This document shows positions 1-6,558 of a stretch of DNA of 22,479 bases, one piece after another (the stretch's first letter is position 1; every line of letters starts with the position of its first letter). The stretch comes from a virus. A model generated the notes under the pieces. That model saw only the letters and a list, made by a program, of their open reading frames with translations. It did not search any database and had not been told where the DNA came from. The DNA is taken from positions 1 to 22,479 of the IMG/VR virus record IMGVR_UViG_3300018426_003336, one strand, 5' to 3'. The position numbers and the translations under genes were made by a program.

Positions 1-520
1 ATTGTCCGCCGTTATCGAATGTGCGGATGCTGCACACGGCTTGGGTGGCCATATTATCGCTGATGGTGGCTGCACTTGTCCTGGCGACATTGCTAAAGCA
101 TTCGCAGCTGGTGCCGACTTTGTAATGCTAGGTGGTATGCTTGCCGGACACGATGAAGGTGGCGGCGAAGTAATTACTAAAGTTTATGAAACTAACGAAG
201 TCATTAAAGATGATAAAGGATGGCTTGAGCCAGTTTATGAAGAAAAGCAGTTTGTCCAATTCTACGGAATGAGTAGTGATGCAGCAAATACAAAACACTT
301 TGGTGGATTAAAAGATTATCGTTCAAGCGAAGGACGAGAGGTATTAGTACCTTATCGTGGAGAAGTAGCTCGTACGATTCAAAATATACTTGGTGGTGTT
401 CGTAGTACTTGTACATATGTTGGCGCAATTAAACTAAAACAATTGAGCAAGTGTACAACATTCATACGAGTAAATAATCAGTACAACAGAACCTACGAGA
501 GTACTACTACCAAAATGTAG
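1..520 (+). CDS. guaC: GMP reductase, C-terminal part (5' end outside window)
   Basis: This is the last ~172 residues of a GMP reductase, which converts GMP to IMP with NADPH and returns guanine nucleotides to the purine pool. It reads in frame from base 2; the first TTG codon is internal Leu, as in the family string [16 protein letters not shown]. Visible motifs are [14 protein letters not shown] around the catalytic region, [14 protein letters not shown] (phosphate-binding loop), FYGMSSDAA, and the family C-terminus [14 protein letters not shown] followed by TTFIRV. Compared with E. coli GuaC from memory, a longer segment of about 20 residues lies between the glycine-rich loop and FYGMSS. 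IMP dehydrogenase is the related alternative, but the C-terminus matches GuaC better. It is followed after 45 bases by a phage-type gene with a late promoter. The upstream half and real start lie outside the window. Confidence 0.9.
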   Translation, partial: LSAVIECADAAHGLGGHIIADGGCTCPGDIAKAFAAGADFVMLGGMLAGHDEGGGEVITKVYETNEVIKDDKGWLEPVYEEKQFVQFYGMSSDAANTKHFGGLKDYRSSEGREVLVPYRGEVARTIQNILGGVRSTCTYVGAIKLKQLSKCTTFIRVNNQYNRTYESTTTKM

Positions 521-526
521 ACTTTG

Positions 527-552
527 CATAAATATAACTATATTGCAATATA
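527..552 (+). promoter_or_regulatory. T4-type late promoter plus palindrome
   Basis: CATAAATA at 527-534 matches the T4 late promoter octamer TATAAATA except at its first base. A perfect 14-base palindrome (TATATTGCAATATA, 539-552) sits at the predicted transcription start near 540. An AAAGGA ribosome site follows just before the ATG at 566. The promoter class is inferred from the motif. Confidence 0.6.
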
Positions 553-565
553 AAGGATATTTAGA

Positions 566-1045
566 ATGGATATTAACAGACTTAAACAACTTTCTGGAAT
601 TTTAACAGAATCAACTATTGTGAAAGAAAACGCAGACACATTTGTTGGTATCAATACAGAAACAGGTGACTTTGAATCAGGACTTAGCCATGAAGAAGTA
701 ACAAGTGGCAGATTCACACACATGTTACCAGATGACACAACATACTTTGACCCAGACACAGCAGCAGAACTAGTTGGAGCACCTGACGAAGAAATGGAAG
801 CAATGGGTTGGGAAAAAGTTATGCCTAGCACATCTACAGATTCTACAAAAACTTTCAAAACACCATACGGCAAAGTAGACGCTAACTGGGATAGTAATGC
901 AGGTGAGTTTGGCGATTTTGATGCAGAAGACAAACAACTACGTGACATTATGATGAACATGGCAGATGACTTTGGTTCAGTGGATCATGACAATGTAAGA
1001 GACTTTGTTAAAGCAGCAATGAAAAAACGCAGAAGTATGAAATAA
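566..1045 (+). CDS. Acidic phage protein of unknown function
   Basis: This 159-residue protein begins MDINRLKQLSGILTES, a start often seen in small proteins of marine T4-like phages. It is strongly acidic through the middle (many D and E) and ends in a short basic tail (KAAMKKRRSMK). No signal peptide, membrane helix or enzyme motif is visible. The start is well supported by AAAGGA about 8 bases upstream of the ATG and by a late-type promoter at 527. An acidic body with a basic tail could suit a virion-associated or DNA-mimic protein, but that is speculation. A long open frame on the opposite strand here is only a shadow of its codon bias. Confidence 0.75.
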   Translation: MDINRLKQLSGILTESTIVKENADTFVGINTETGDFESGLSHEEVTSGRFTHMLPDDTTYFDPDTAAELVGAPDEEMEAMGWEKVMPSTSTDSTKTFKTPYGKVDANWDSNAGEFGDFDAEDKQLRDIMMNMADDFGSVDHDNVRDFVKAAMKKRRSMK

Positions 1046-1087
1046 CAACGTATCTGTTTACACCAACACTTACATTACCAAAATGTA

Positions 1088-2134
1088 ATGAAAATAAACT
1101 GTTCTATAATGAAACATCAGTTGATGGCTGAGCCAAAGAGAATTGCACCTTGTTGCAATTTCAAAGGCAATATACCCTTAGACGACTATCACAATCAGAT
1201 TGAACAGTATCTTCAGCAGTTGGATCAAGGTATTAAAATACCTGAATGTAGACTGTGTTGGGAATCTGAAGACAACGGTTTTGTCAGTGTTAGACAATCA
1301 GGAAATCAAGACTATCATACTTTTGAAGGTAATGGTACCACTTATCTAGACATAAGACTGGACAACGAGTGCAACCTTGCTTGCAACATGTGCAGTAGTG
1401 ACTTTAGTACACTGTGGGGTAAACTCAAAGGACATGGGCTGTTAACACTAACACAAAGCAGAATTGAACAAATTCGTTCACTGGCTCTGGATTTAAAACG
1501 TGTTAGTATACAAGGCGGAGAACCTTTTTATGGCAATAGATACATTGACTTTATCAACAGTTTGCCAAACAAAAAACAGATATCCATCGATATATTTTCA
1601 AACATAATTACTGCCAACACACAAGTGATACAACAGTGGATACACCAGTTTAAAAAAGTAAACATCAATGCCAGTGTGGATGGATATCAGCAGTCATATG
1701 ACAGTATCAGATGGCCCACCACTTGGAACAAATGGTCTAGAAAAGCAGTACAACTGCATGAACTGCACAACCTTACTATAAATTATTTTTACTGCATACA
1801 AGCAGACAATGTGCTGTCTATTGTTGATTTTGTAAATTGGAGAAACACTTTTACTCCTCACAGACACATTGTTTTTACTCCTGTGTATCATGAAGATATA
1901 ACCTATCAATCACTCACAGTTGATGAACGTGATCAGTTTTTGTCTCAAGAACAACAACTGATTTCGCTGATGCATGCTGATTCTAGAGAATATCAGGAGA
2001 TCAAATCTTTTATTGAGTTAGTCAAACAAATGACACCCAATAATCAAATGATACAACAGCGGCGAGATTTCAATAACTTGGTTAATCGTATGCGCAGTAA
2101 TTACAGAAATAAAATAAATACTAGCAGCAATTAA
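1088..2134 (+). CDS. Radical SAM protein with extra N-terminal cysteines
   Basis: This 348-residue protein carries the radical SAM signature C95-x3-C99-x2-C102 (in CNLACNMC), which binds the [4Fe-4S] cluster that cleaves S-adenosylmethionine. A GGEPF motif near residue 144 matches the SAM-binding region. Upstream of the core lie CC at 22-23 and CRLC at 54-57, which could ligate a second cluster as in twitch/SPASM-type enzymes. Such proteins are known in marine T4-like phages, but their substrate is not settled. There is no good ribosome site before the ATG at 1088; another ATG (1083, out of frame) lies just upstream, so the start is uncertain. The phage also encodes iron-sulfur assembly-type proteins and a ferredoxin at 16523-18215, which could support it. 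Confidence 0.85.
   Translation: MKINCSIMKHQLMAEPKRIAPCCNFKGNIPLDDYHNQIEQYLQQLDQGIKIPECRLCWESEDNGFVSVRQSGNQDYHTFEGNGTTYLDIRLDNECNLACNMCSSDFSTLWGKLKGHGLLTLTQSRIEQIRSLALDLKRVSIQGGEPFYGNRYIDFINSLPNKKQISIDIFSNIITANTQVIQQWIHQFKKVNINASVDGYQQSYDSIRWPTTWNKWSRKAVQLHELHNLTINYFYCIQADNVLSIVDFVNWRNTFTPHRHIVFTPVYHEDITYQSLTVDERDQFLSQEQQLISLMHADSREYQEIKSFIELVKQMTPNNQMIQQRRDFNNLVNRMRSNYRNKINTSSN
2113..2121 (+). promoter_or_regulatory. Late-type promoter inside end of radical SAM gene
   Basis: AATAAATAC lies in the last codons of the radical SAM gene. The predicted start near 2126 would give a leader of about 20 bases to the ATG at 2147, containing a weak AGGT ribosome site. Confidence 0.5.
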
Positions 2135-2146
2135 CTAGGTAAAACA

Positions 2147-2620
2147 ATGAGAGCATTTGAACTATTAGAAAGCAGAGGTGTCACAGCTAGAGCACCAGGC
2201 GAAACATACGTTAGCGATACAGATCCCAAAGATATTCTTACCATACAAGATATCACTGTACTGCCTTCACAAGGCGATGCATATGAAGATATGCAATCAA
2301 TGATGGCAGCGGTAGATGACACTATTCAAGACACCAATCGTAAAGTAGAAGACAACAAAGCCAACAGTGGAACAAGAGCAGCTCTTATTGCAACTGTGAC
2401 AGACACTGCAGGACAACCACAGTATTGGGTACGCTATATTAGAGCAATACCGCCACAAGGTGTACACACAATGTGGAAAACACTCAGAGGATATAAATTC
2501 AGCAAAGGTGCTGAACAAGAAAGCATCCCTATCAAACCCAGTGATCTAATACAAGACGAAAACTATCGCAGTGCTACACAATTGGCAGCAGAGATCAAAC
2601 AAGGCACAGAAAATCTTTAA
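2147..2620 (+). CDS. Conserved phage protein, upstream part of an interrupted frame
   Basis: This 157-residue protein begins MRAFELLESRG, a start typical of marine T4-like phage genes. It contains a mixed alpha/beta-looking region with WVRYIRAIPP and TMWKTLRGYKF and no recognised catalytic motif. It ends in TAA at 2618-2620, and the same reading frame stays open for five codons before the ATG at 2636 and then for 283 more residues. The two parts together may therefore be one ancestral protein of about 446 residues. I do not recognise the function. Confidence 0.7.
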   Translation: MRAFELLESRGVTARAPGETYVSDTDPKDILTIQDITVLPSQGDAYEDMQSMMAAVDDTIQDTNRKVEDNKANSGTRAALIATVTDTAGQPQYWVRYIRAIPPQGVHTMWKTLRGYKFSKGAEQESIPIKPSDLIQDENYRSATQLAAEIKQGTENL

Positions 2621-2635
2621 GGGCTTGGTGAAGTA

Positions 2636-3487
2636 ATGGCTAGTGCTGTTGACCAGGCAGTGAGAGGAACCAGTCAACCCATTCCAAATGCAGGACAGTA
2701 TTTCAATGTACTGCAAAAATACGGCGGCGAATATCTAGGTCCTATTGCACTGATGAGCAATCCTGGTAGTGTCACAGGAGACACTGCCAAAATGATGGAG
2801 GCTTTTGAAATCAATAACTTTGGTGGAGCCAGCGTTATGTTTCCACAAGACACAGCCATGGAGTTAATTGACAGTGTTATACAATTGACTAACGGTCGTA
2901 CACTGCAAATCAGCAGTAAGATCAGCACCAGTGGCGGAGCAGCCAGCAGTCTCAGTGGTATATACAAACAGATGACTCCTGAGATTGAACAGCGTTTTCC
3001 GCAAGGCAGTGAAATTATTAAACTGCTTGCAACTGAAAGCGCAGTAAATGGTCCTCTCAAAGTAGCACGTATGTTGAATATCATTGATCAAAACGATATT
3101 CAAGCATTTGCAAACTTGGACAAGCGTTCGCAAAATATTGCAGACCTGCAAAGTGATAGACTGCAACAACTGACACAACAACAGGGTGTAGCAGCAGACA
3201 CACTAGAACGTCCTGACTATCGTATATTTTGGCATGCACTAACAGCCGTTATGAACGCAGTAATACCTGTTGTCAACAACATAGACGAATTTAAAAATGC
3301 CATGTTGGAAGTACTCAACAACAATGAATATGTACAATTGGTGACCAAAGGCAAGCAAAGCGGAGATGCAGTAAGTCTCACATACTTTACCAAGTTTCCA
3401 GCAGTGTTTAAAGGTGCTCCTCAACTGGTAAACAAAACCTATTACGCAACAGGACAAAAAGGACGCATTGGTTTCAAGATATTATAA
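2636..3487 (+). CDS. Conserved phage protein, downstream part of an interrupted frame
   Basis: This 283-residue protein is in the same frame as the preceding gene, separated by one TAA and five codons (GLGEV). The ATG at 2636 is preceded by GGTGAA at close spacing and by AAGG further upstream, so re-initiation after the stop is plausible. Visible features are a glycine and serine stretch around residues 97-110 (ISSKISTSGGAASSLSG), a glutamine-rich region (QLTQQQG) and a C-terminus GQKGRIGFKIL. There are no signal peptide or membrane helices. Function is not recognised. It is followed by a 7-bp hairpin at 3490-3506. Confidence 0.7.
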   Translation: MASAVDQAVRGTSQPIPNAGQYFNVLQKYGGEYLGPIALMSNPGSVTGDTAKMMEAFEINNFGGASVMFPQDTAMELIDSVIQLTNGRTLQISSKISTSGGAASSLSGIYKQMTPEIEQRFPQGSEIIKLLATESAVNGPLKVARMLNIIDQNDIQAFANLDKRSQNIADLQSDRLQQLTQQQGVAADTLERPDYRIFWHALTAVMNAVIPVVNNIDEFKNAMLEVLNNNEYVQLVTKGKQSGDAVSLTYFTKFPAVFKGAPQLVNKTYYATGQKGRIGFKIL

Positions 3488-3489
3488 GG

Positions 3490-3506
3490 TGCGTTATTTT
3501 AACGCA
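3490..3506 (+). terminator. Hairpin after gene, possible weak terminator
   Basis: TGCGTTA-TTT-TAACGCA forms a perfect 7-bp stem with a three-base loop three bases after the stop codon. No clean T run follows directly (GCTAATTTTG), so termination would be weak. It may instead protect the mRNA 3' end. Confidence 0.4.
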
Positions 3507-3739
3507 GCTAATTTTGTTAAACGTGACTGTGCAGTTGCAGCATTTCGATTACATTTTTAGAACCTATGCAGTAATTGCATAACGGCTTTGTTTGAAGATA
3601 GGTCAGAATCGCTGCGATATTTTTATAAATAATTGTGAACAAACAAAGTTCGGCATAACTCATGCCTTAAAAGAGCTGACGCCGGAAAAGACCGGGGTAT
3701 TGCTTTCCTCAAGCATCCATTACATTCAGGGAGAAAAAA
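3507..3739 (+). promoter_or_regulatory. Structured intergenic leader with late promoter
   Basis: No gene is supported in this 233-base stretch. It holds an inverted repeat TATGCA-N5-TGCATA (3565-3581) and a perfect T4 late octamer TATAAATA (3624-3631). Downstream of the predicted start near 3637 come three small stems: GGCAT/ATGCC (3652-3666), CCGG/CCGG (3682-3695) and TGCTT/AAGCA (3701-3715). A strong GGGAG ribosome site then precedes the ATG at 3740. The leader of about 100 bases is unusually long and folded for this genome. It does not match any riboswitch class I can recall. Confidence 0.6.
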
Positions 3740-3913
3740 ATGGCAACGAAGCTATTCGACAGCCTTGTGACTATGTTTGGACGCAACACTACTCAGTGGC
3801 AAAAAGACATGCTTGCATGGGCTAAAACAGAATATGGTAATGATTGGCAATTTGCTTATGATTATCTAATCAGAAACAACGGAAAACCGCCACACATGGG
3901 AGTACACAACTAA
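3740..3913 (+). CDS. Small 57-residue protein, first gene of DUF1127 operon
   Basis: This short gene begins MATKLFDSLVTMFGRN and contains an aromatic segment WQKDMLAWAKTEYGNDW then FAYDYLIRNN. It has an excellent GGGAG ribosome site seven bases before the ATG. The stop overlaps the start of the next gene as TAATG, so translation is probably coupled. Predicted to be mainly helical, it has no cysteines and no membrane helix. I do not recognise a named family. It lies downstream of the folded leader and the TATAAATA promoter at 3624. Confidence 0.75.
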   Translation: MATKLFDSLVTMFGRNTTQWQKDMLAWAKTEYGNDWQFAYDYLIRNNGKPPHMGVHN

Positions 3914-4158
3914 TGACACAAGCAATTTTAACAGCCGCAACATGGCTTAACTTAGACGGACTAGCAGACCTATTTCGCGACTACAAACGCAATGCAGCTC
4001 GCAGAGCCGAATACAAAAGAACAGTAAAAGAACTTTCTGCACTATCTGATCACGAACTACGTGATATTGGAATCAGCCGCGGCATGATTCATTCTGTAGC
4101 AATGGAAGTTCACTATGATAATATAGATGTCAATAAAAATTTAAGAGGATGGGTATAA
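3913..4158 (+). CDS. DUF1127 family small protein
   Basis: This 81-residue protein carries the DUF1127 core at about residues 40-58 (ELSALSDHELRDIGISRGMI), preceded by a basic, alanine-rich helix (KRNAARRAEYKR). DUF1127 proteins are abundant in alphaproteobacteria, where some affect small-RNA turnover and phosphate or carbon metabolism; their biochemical role is not fully settled. The start overlaps the preceding stop (TAATG) and the stop overlaps the next start (TAATG). Finding it in a phage-like context suggests host acquisition and possible interference with host RNA or nutrient regulation, which is inference. Confidence 0.85.
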   Translation: MTQAILTAATWLNLDGLADLFRDYKRNAARRAEYKRTVKELSALSDHELRDIGISRGMIHSVAMEVHYDNIDVNKNLRGWV

Positions 4159-4349
4159 TGACAGCACTAGTAATGAATTACACAGTAAATCCACTAGCAG
4201 GATTTTTCAAAAGATTTGGAAGAGCACTTGTTCGCTCTCAAATGGTAATGGGATACAGTAAAGCGGCAGCAGAACTTGCACGCCAAGGCTATTACAAAGA
4301 ATCCAAAGAAGTTATGATGAGACTAAAAACTCTGAGGAACGAACAATAA
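4158..4349 (+). CDS. Small basic DUF1127-like companion protein
   Basis: This 63-residue protein starts at the ATG at 4158, which overlaps the DUF1127 stop (TAATG). The sequence has VNPLAGFFKRFGRALVRSQ followed by AAAELARQGYYKESKEVMMRL, a two-helix basic pattern resembling the N-terminal half of DUF1127 proteins but lacking the LSD-x-ELRDIGI core. It is probably a diverged paralogue or a partner protein. The stop again overlaps the next ATG (TAATG). Confidence 0.7.
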   Translation: MTALVMNYTVNPLAGFFKRFGRALVRSQMVMGYSKAAAELARQGYYKESKEVMMRLKTLRNEQ

Positions 4350-4405
4350 TGTGGCCTTACACTGAAGAAGAAAATGACATCCTAAGTAAAAAGCCCTCTA
4401 AATGA
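4349..4405 (+). CDS. 18-residue mini-gene overlapping the terminator
   Basis: A complete short frame, MWPYTEEENDILSKKPSK, starts at the TAATG overlap and stops inside the terminator stem. It is acidic at the front and basic at the end. The TAATG coupling, shared by all four genes here, is the main support. Its overlap with the terminator means ribosomes could affect termination. It may be a real micropeptide or only a leftover frame. Confidence 0.5.
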   Translation: MWPYTEEENDILSKKPSK

Positions 4406-4417
4406 GGGCTTTTTTTA
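4387..4417. terminator. Bidirectional rho-independent terminator
   Basis: The stem AGCCCTC/GAGGGCT (4392-4398 and 4404-4410) has a five-base loop, an A run on the left and seven Ts on the right, so it can stop transcription from both sides. It ends the DUF1127 operon on the plus strand and the lipase gene on the minus strand, whose stop codon lies in the T run. Confidence 0.9.
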
Positions 4418-5164
4418 TTTGTTAAATTCTTTGATACGTTCTACATAGTTGACCATGCTGTGGTCATAAAAGCTGTCGAACCATTGACGCTTGCGCCAAG
4501 CAGCTCTGTAGCCTCTAAATCTATCTTTGAAACGTTGCCATGCAGTGGCATTTCTGATGTTTCCATATGTATTGATATAGTGCAGTGTTCCTGCATGTTT
4601 GTAATACATCAATGCAAATGGTACTCTAGGAACTGCATCGTTGTTGTTTACAAATCTATACAGTGTGTAGTCTTTGTTGAACTGTTTGACCCATCCAGGT
4701 GTTCCTACTCTGGGTGAACCATAGTTGTAGCAAATAGTACCTTTGGGCAATCTACTAGCAGCAATGGTGCTCATTGCGCCACCTAGACTGTGACCACATG
4801 TAAATGCTTGATCGAATTTCTGTTTGTCTAACCACGCTTCAATGTCTACCCAAATATCATCTACTTCATTTTTAAATCCTTTGTGTACTCTACCTACACC
4901 CAATTCATTTTTTACATGAAAGGCTTTGGCATCAGCAGCAAGGTCATTCATTTGTGTTGGCTCAGTGCCTCTGAATGCTAGTATGATTTGTTTGTCTTTG
5001 GATAATCCGTATGCTTGTGCACCGTCTTTGTTAAAAAACACAACTTTGTTAAAGCCCATAAGTTTGGCTTGTGCTTTGAATTGTTTTTCGTCCAAGTATG
5101 CATGTTGTGCTAGTTGTGCAAACAACAGTGCATTGTCATAACTGAACTCATTTTTTACCGCCAT
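4415..5164 (-). CDS. Class 3 lipase family alpha/beta hydrolase
   Basis: This 249-residue protein of the lipase class 3 fold probably hydrolyses esters of acylglycerols or phospholipids. The nucleophile elbow is GHSLGGA with Ser126. The oxyanion-side motif is AFRGTE at 63-68. The acid is likely Asp176 (NNNDAVPRVP) and the base His235 (YDHSMVNY). No signal peptide is visible, so it probably acts on inner-leaflet or internal lipids, or is released at lysis. A basic patch near residues 212-227 (RFKDRFRGYR) could bind membranes. The ATG has a GAGGAG ribosome site and overlaps the upstream MscS-like gene by 17 bases, so the two form an operon. Confidence 0.9.
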   Translation of the reverse strand: MAVKNEFSYDNALLFAQLAQHAYLDEKQFKAQAKLMGFNKVVFFNKDGAQAYGLSKDKQIILAFRGTEPTQMNDLAADAKAFHVKNELGVGRVHKGFKNEVDDIWVDIEAWLDKQKFDQAFTCGHSLGGAMSTIAASRLPKGTICYNYGSPRVGTPGWVKQFNKDYTLYRFVNNNDAVPRVPFALMYYKHAGTLHYINTYGNIRNATAWQRFKDRFRGYRAAWRKRQWFDSFYDHSMVNYVERIKEFNK

Positions 5165-5567
5165 TTTTCATCTCCTCAATAGTGCGTCCGTTTTCTGCTA
5201 TACGCTGTTCGTTTTGAGCAGGTTTGCTGTCAAATATAACTTTCTCTATTTTCAAAACAGATATACGTTCATTTGGCACGTATCTCCAAACATAGTCGCC
5301 GTCGTATTCGCCGCCTTTTTTGTTGATACCAAACACAGTTTGAGTAAGACCAATTTTTACGATTAAAGCTCGCTCGCCATCTAATATGACTTTGTCGCCT
5401 TCGGCAAAGTCTTTGTTCATCTGAAATGCTACTCCTTTGGCTATTTTGGTAGCATAATCCTTAAACCATAATGTAATGACAAGTAATAGTAATGCACTTA
5501 TAAAAGGCATCAATAGGTTGGTGACTTCAAGGCCCACACCAGTGGCACTCATTATTTCTGCGTCCAT
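5148..5567 (-). CDS. One-helix MscS-like beta-domain membrane protein
   Basis: The chosen ATG (5567) follows a GGAGAG ribosome site and gives 139 residues; the open frame extends upstream to 5897 but that part runs over a divergent promoter and gene. A single hydrophobic helix (about residues 17-35, LLMPFISALLLLVITLWF) is followed by a sequence matching the MscS beta domain: F54-AEGDKVILDGERALIVKIGLTQT, then WRYVPNERI near 94-102, like the family's VPN motif. Full MscS channels have at least three helices and about 280 residues. This therefore looks like a minimal TM3-plus-beta module that might insert into, or poison, host channels. It ends in a charged tail. Confidence 0.7.
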   Translation of the reverse strand: MDAEIMSATGVGLEVTNLLMPFISALLLLVITLWFKDYATKIAKGVAFQMNKDFAEGDKVILDGERALIVKIGLTQTVFGINKKGGEYDGDYVWRYVPNERISVLKIEKVIFDSKPAQNEQRIAENGRTIEEMKNGGKK

Positions 5568-5582
5568 GTTCTCTCTCCTATT

Positions 5583-5591
5583 GTATTTATT
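5583..5591 (-). promoter_or_regulatory. Late-type promoter for MscS-like/lipase operon
   Basis: Read on the minus strand this is AATAAATAC, a late-type octamer placed 16 bases before the ATG at 5567 with the GGAGAG ribosome site between. It overlaps the -35 box of the plus-strand promoter at 5590, so the two directions may exclude each other. Confidence 0.55.
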
Positions 5592-5618
5592 GACATATAG
5601 GTTAAATACGTGTACAAT
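5590..5618 (+). promoter_or_regulatory. Sigma-70 type promoter
   Basis: TTGACA (5590-5595), 17 bases, TACAAT (5613-5618). The predicted start is near 5625, giving a short leader with AAAGGA before the ATG at 5636. Confidence 0.85.
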
Positions 5619-5635
5619 ACACAAAAAGGAACACC

Positions 5636-5839
5636 ATGGCACACAGTGTAGAACAACTTTATCAAAAAGCAAAAGTACTGCAAGAGAAAGCACTTGAATT
5701 GCACAGAGAAAGATACAGAGTACAAGGCACTTACGACAAACCCTTGTGCAACTATATGGTGGATGATATACGTACTCTAGCCAGAGAAATAGAACGTGGG
5801 TTAATAGATCTAGATATAGATTTCGGTAAAACCAAATGA
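5636..5839 (+). CDS. Small helical protein of unknown function
   Basis: This 67-residue protein is strongly charged and mostly helical by appearance (EQLYQKAKVLQEKALELHRERY), followed by a short CNYMVDDIRTLAREIERGL segment. It has an AAAGGA ribosome site and a strong sigma-70 promoter just upstream, which suggests early expression. The stop overlaps the YqgE start as ATGA. Function is not recognised. Confidence 0.75.
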   Translation: MAHSVEQLYQKAKVLQEKALELHRERYRVQGTYDKPLCNYMVDDIRTLAREIERGLIDLDIDFGKTK

Positions 5840-6381
5840 TGATGCAACAACAGTTTTTAATAAGTTTGCCCACATTGGTAGACAGTAATTTCAGCAAAAG
5901 TTTAGTTTATGTTGACAGTCATGACGGTGACGGCGCCAAGGGATGGATTGTCAACAAAGAACTGGACAACAGAATCAGTGTACGACTGCGCAAAAGTATA
6001 CAGCTAGCACTGAATGCACCTATATATTATGGCGGTCCAGTTGAGGTCAATCAAGCATTTGTTTTGCACAGCGATGATGTAAAGATCAAACAAACAGTGC
6101 AACTCAATGACAATCTGTGTGTGACCAGAGACAAGTCTATAATAAACATGCTCAACGAAGGCAACTATCCAGAATATTGGAGAATTGTAATCGGTTGTTG
6201 CAGTTGGGGTGCAGGACAACTAGAAAGTGAAATGCTGGGCAGTAGAACCAACGGCAAAGGATTGTGGATAAATTGTCCCTATGATCAACAGTTGATGTGG
6301 CAAGTACTGGCAGAAAATCAATGGGAAAAAGGTATTGAATACAGTGCAACAAAAAAAGTGGCAGATTATTTAAACTTTTGA
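5836..6381 (+). CDS. YqgE/AlgH family protein (UPF0301)
   Basis: This 181-residue protein matches the YqgE/AlgH family along its length: FLISLPTLVDSNFSKSLVYV at the front, GWIVNK near 36-41, YYGGPV near 59-64, and GCCSWGAGQLESEM near 118-131. The bacterial family has about 185-190 residues, so this is full length. The molecular role is unclear; AlgH was linked to alginate regulation in Pseudomonas. It is translationally coupled to the preceding gene by ATGA, with ATGATG offering two starts. Carriage by a phage suggests a role in host control, as inference. Confidence 0.9.
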   Translation: MMMQQQFLISLPTLVDSNFSKSLVYVDSHDGDGAKGWIVNKELDNRISVRLRKSIQLALNAPIYYGGPVEVNQAFVLHSDDVKIKQTVQLNDNLCVTRDKSIINMLNEGNYPEYWRIVIGCCSWGAGQLESEMLGSRTNGKGLWINCPYDQQLMWQVLAENQWEKGIEYSATKKVADYLNF

Positions 6382-6382
6382 G

Positions 6383-6418
6383 TTGACATTTACACACAAA
6401 CACACTATATTATAAATA
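6383..6418 (+). promoter_or_regulatory. Sigma-70 type promoter overlapping a late octamer
   Basis: TTGACA (6383-6388), 17 bases, TATATT (6406-6411), immediately followed by a perfect TATAAATA (6411-6418). The two elements share one base. The segment from -35 to the AACAACAAGGA leader closely resembles the promoter at 9377, as if one cassette had been duplicated. Confidence 0.85.
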
Positions 6419-6438
6419 TAAACAACAAGGAAATTCAA

Positions 6439-6501
6439 ATGTCATACAACAGAACAGCATATAAGCCAGATTGGTGCTCGAGGGGAGAGGGCATGTTCTA
6501 G
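6439..6501 (+). CDS. 20-residue mini-gene in its own transcription unit
   Basis: The frame MSYNRTAYKPDWCSRGEGMF has an ideal AAGGA ribosome site six to nine bases upstream, a consensus promoter at 6383 and a strong terminator at 6530. The whole unit is about 140 bases. It could be a micropeptide, a leader peptide controlling the downstream tRNAs (it contains Trp and Cys codons next to each other, and tRNA-Trp and tRNA-Cys follow), or a small RNA in which the frame is incidental. Confidence 0.55.
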   Translation: MSYNRTAYKPDWCSRGEGMF

Positions 6502-6529
6502 TGTGACATAAAGTTATTTTAGTACATGA

Positions 6530-6558
6530 CCCTCTGTATTTCTACAGAGGGTTTTTTT
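6530..6558 (+). terminator. Rho-independent terminator or attenuator before tRNAs
   Basis: A 9-bp perfect stem CCCTCTGTA/TACAGAGGG with a TTTC loop is followed by seven Ts. The T run ends exactly one base before the first base of tRNA-Trp, so the terminator separates the promoter at 6383 from the tRNAs. Confidence 0.9.

Noticed and set aside
538-960. 140-residue minus-strand frame
   Set aside because: It lies wholly opposite the acidic gene at 566, is Ser/Leu rich as expected from complementing its codons, and has no ribosome site or promoter.
2618-2635. TAA reassigned as a sense codon
   Set aside because: TAA ends many other genes in the window, so genome-wide recoding is not credible; only local read-through or a gene split remains.
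2674-3084. 136-residue minus-strand frame
   Set aside because: Shadow of the conserved phage gene at 2636; no start signals.
3640-3739. Known riboswitch (glycine, SAM-II, SAM-V, glnA or preQ1 type)
   Set aside because: The stems are short and none of the conserved strings I can recall for these classes is present.
3592-3825. 77-residue frame across the leader before the 57-residue gene
   Set aside because: It covers the late promoter and the stems and runs out of frame into the gene at 3740, which has a far better ribosome site.
5148-5897. 249-residue minus-strand frame
   Set aside because: The upstream third runs through a divergent promoter and the antisense of two plus-strand genes; the ATG at 5567 with GGAGAG explains the conserved part.
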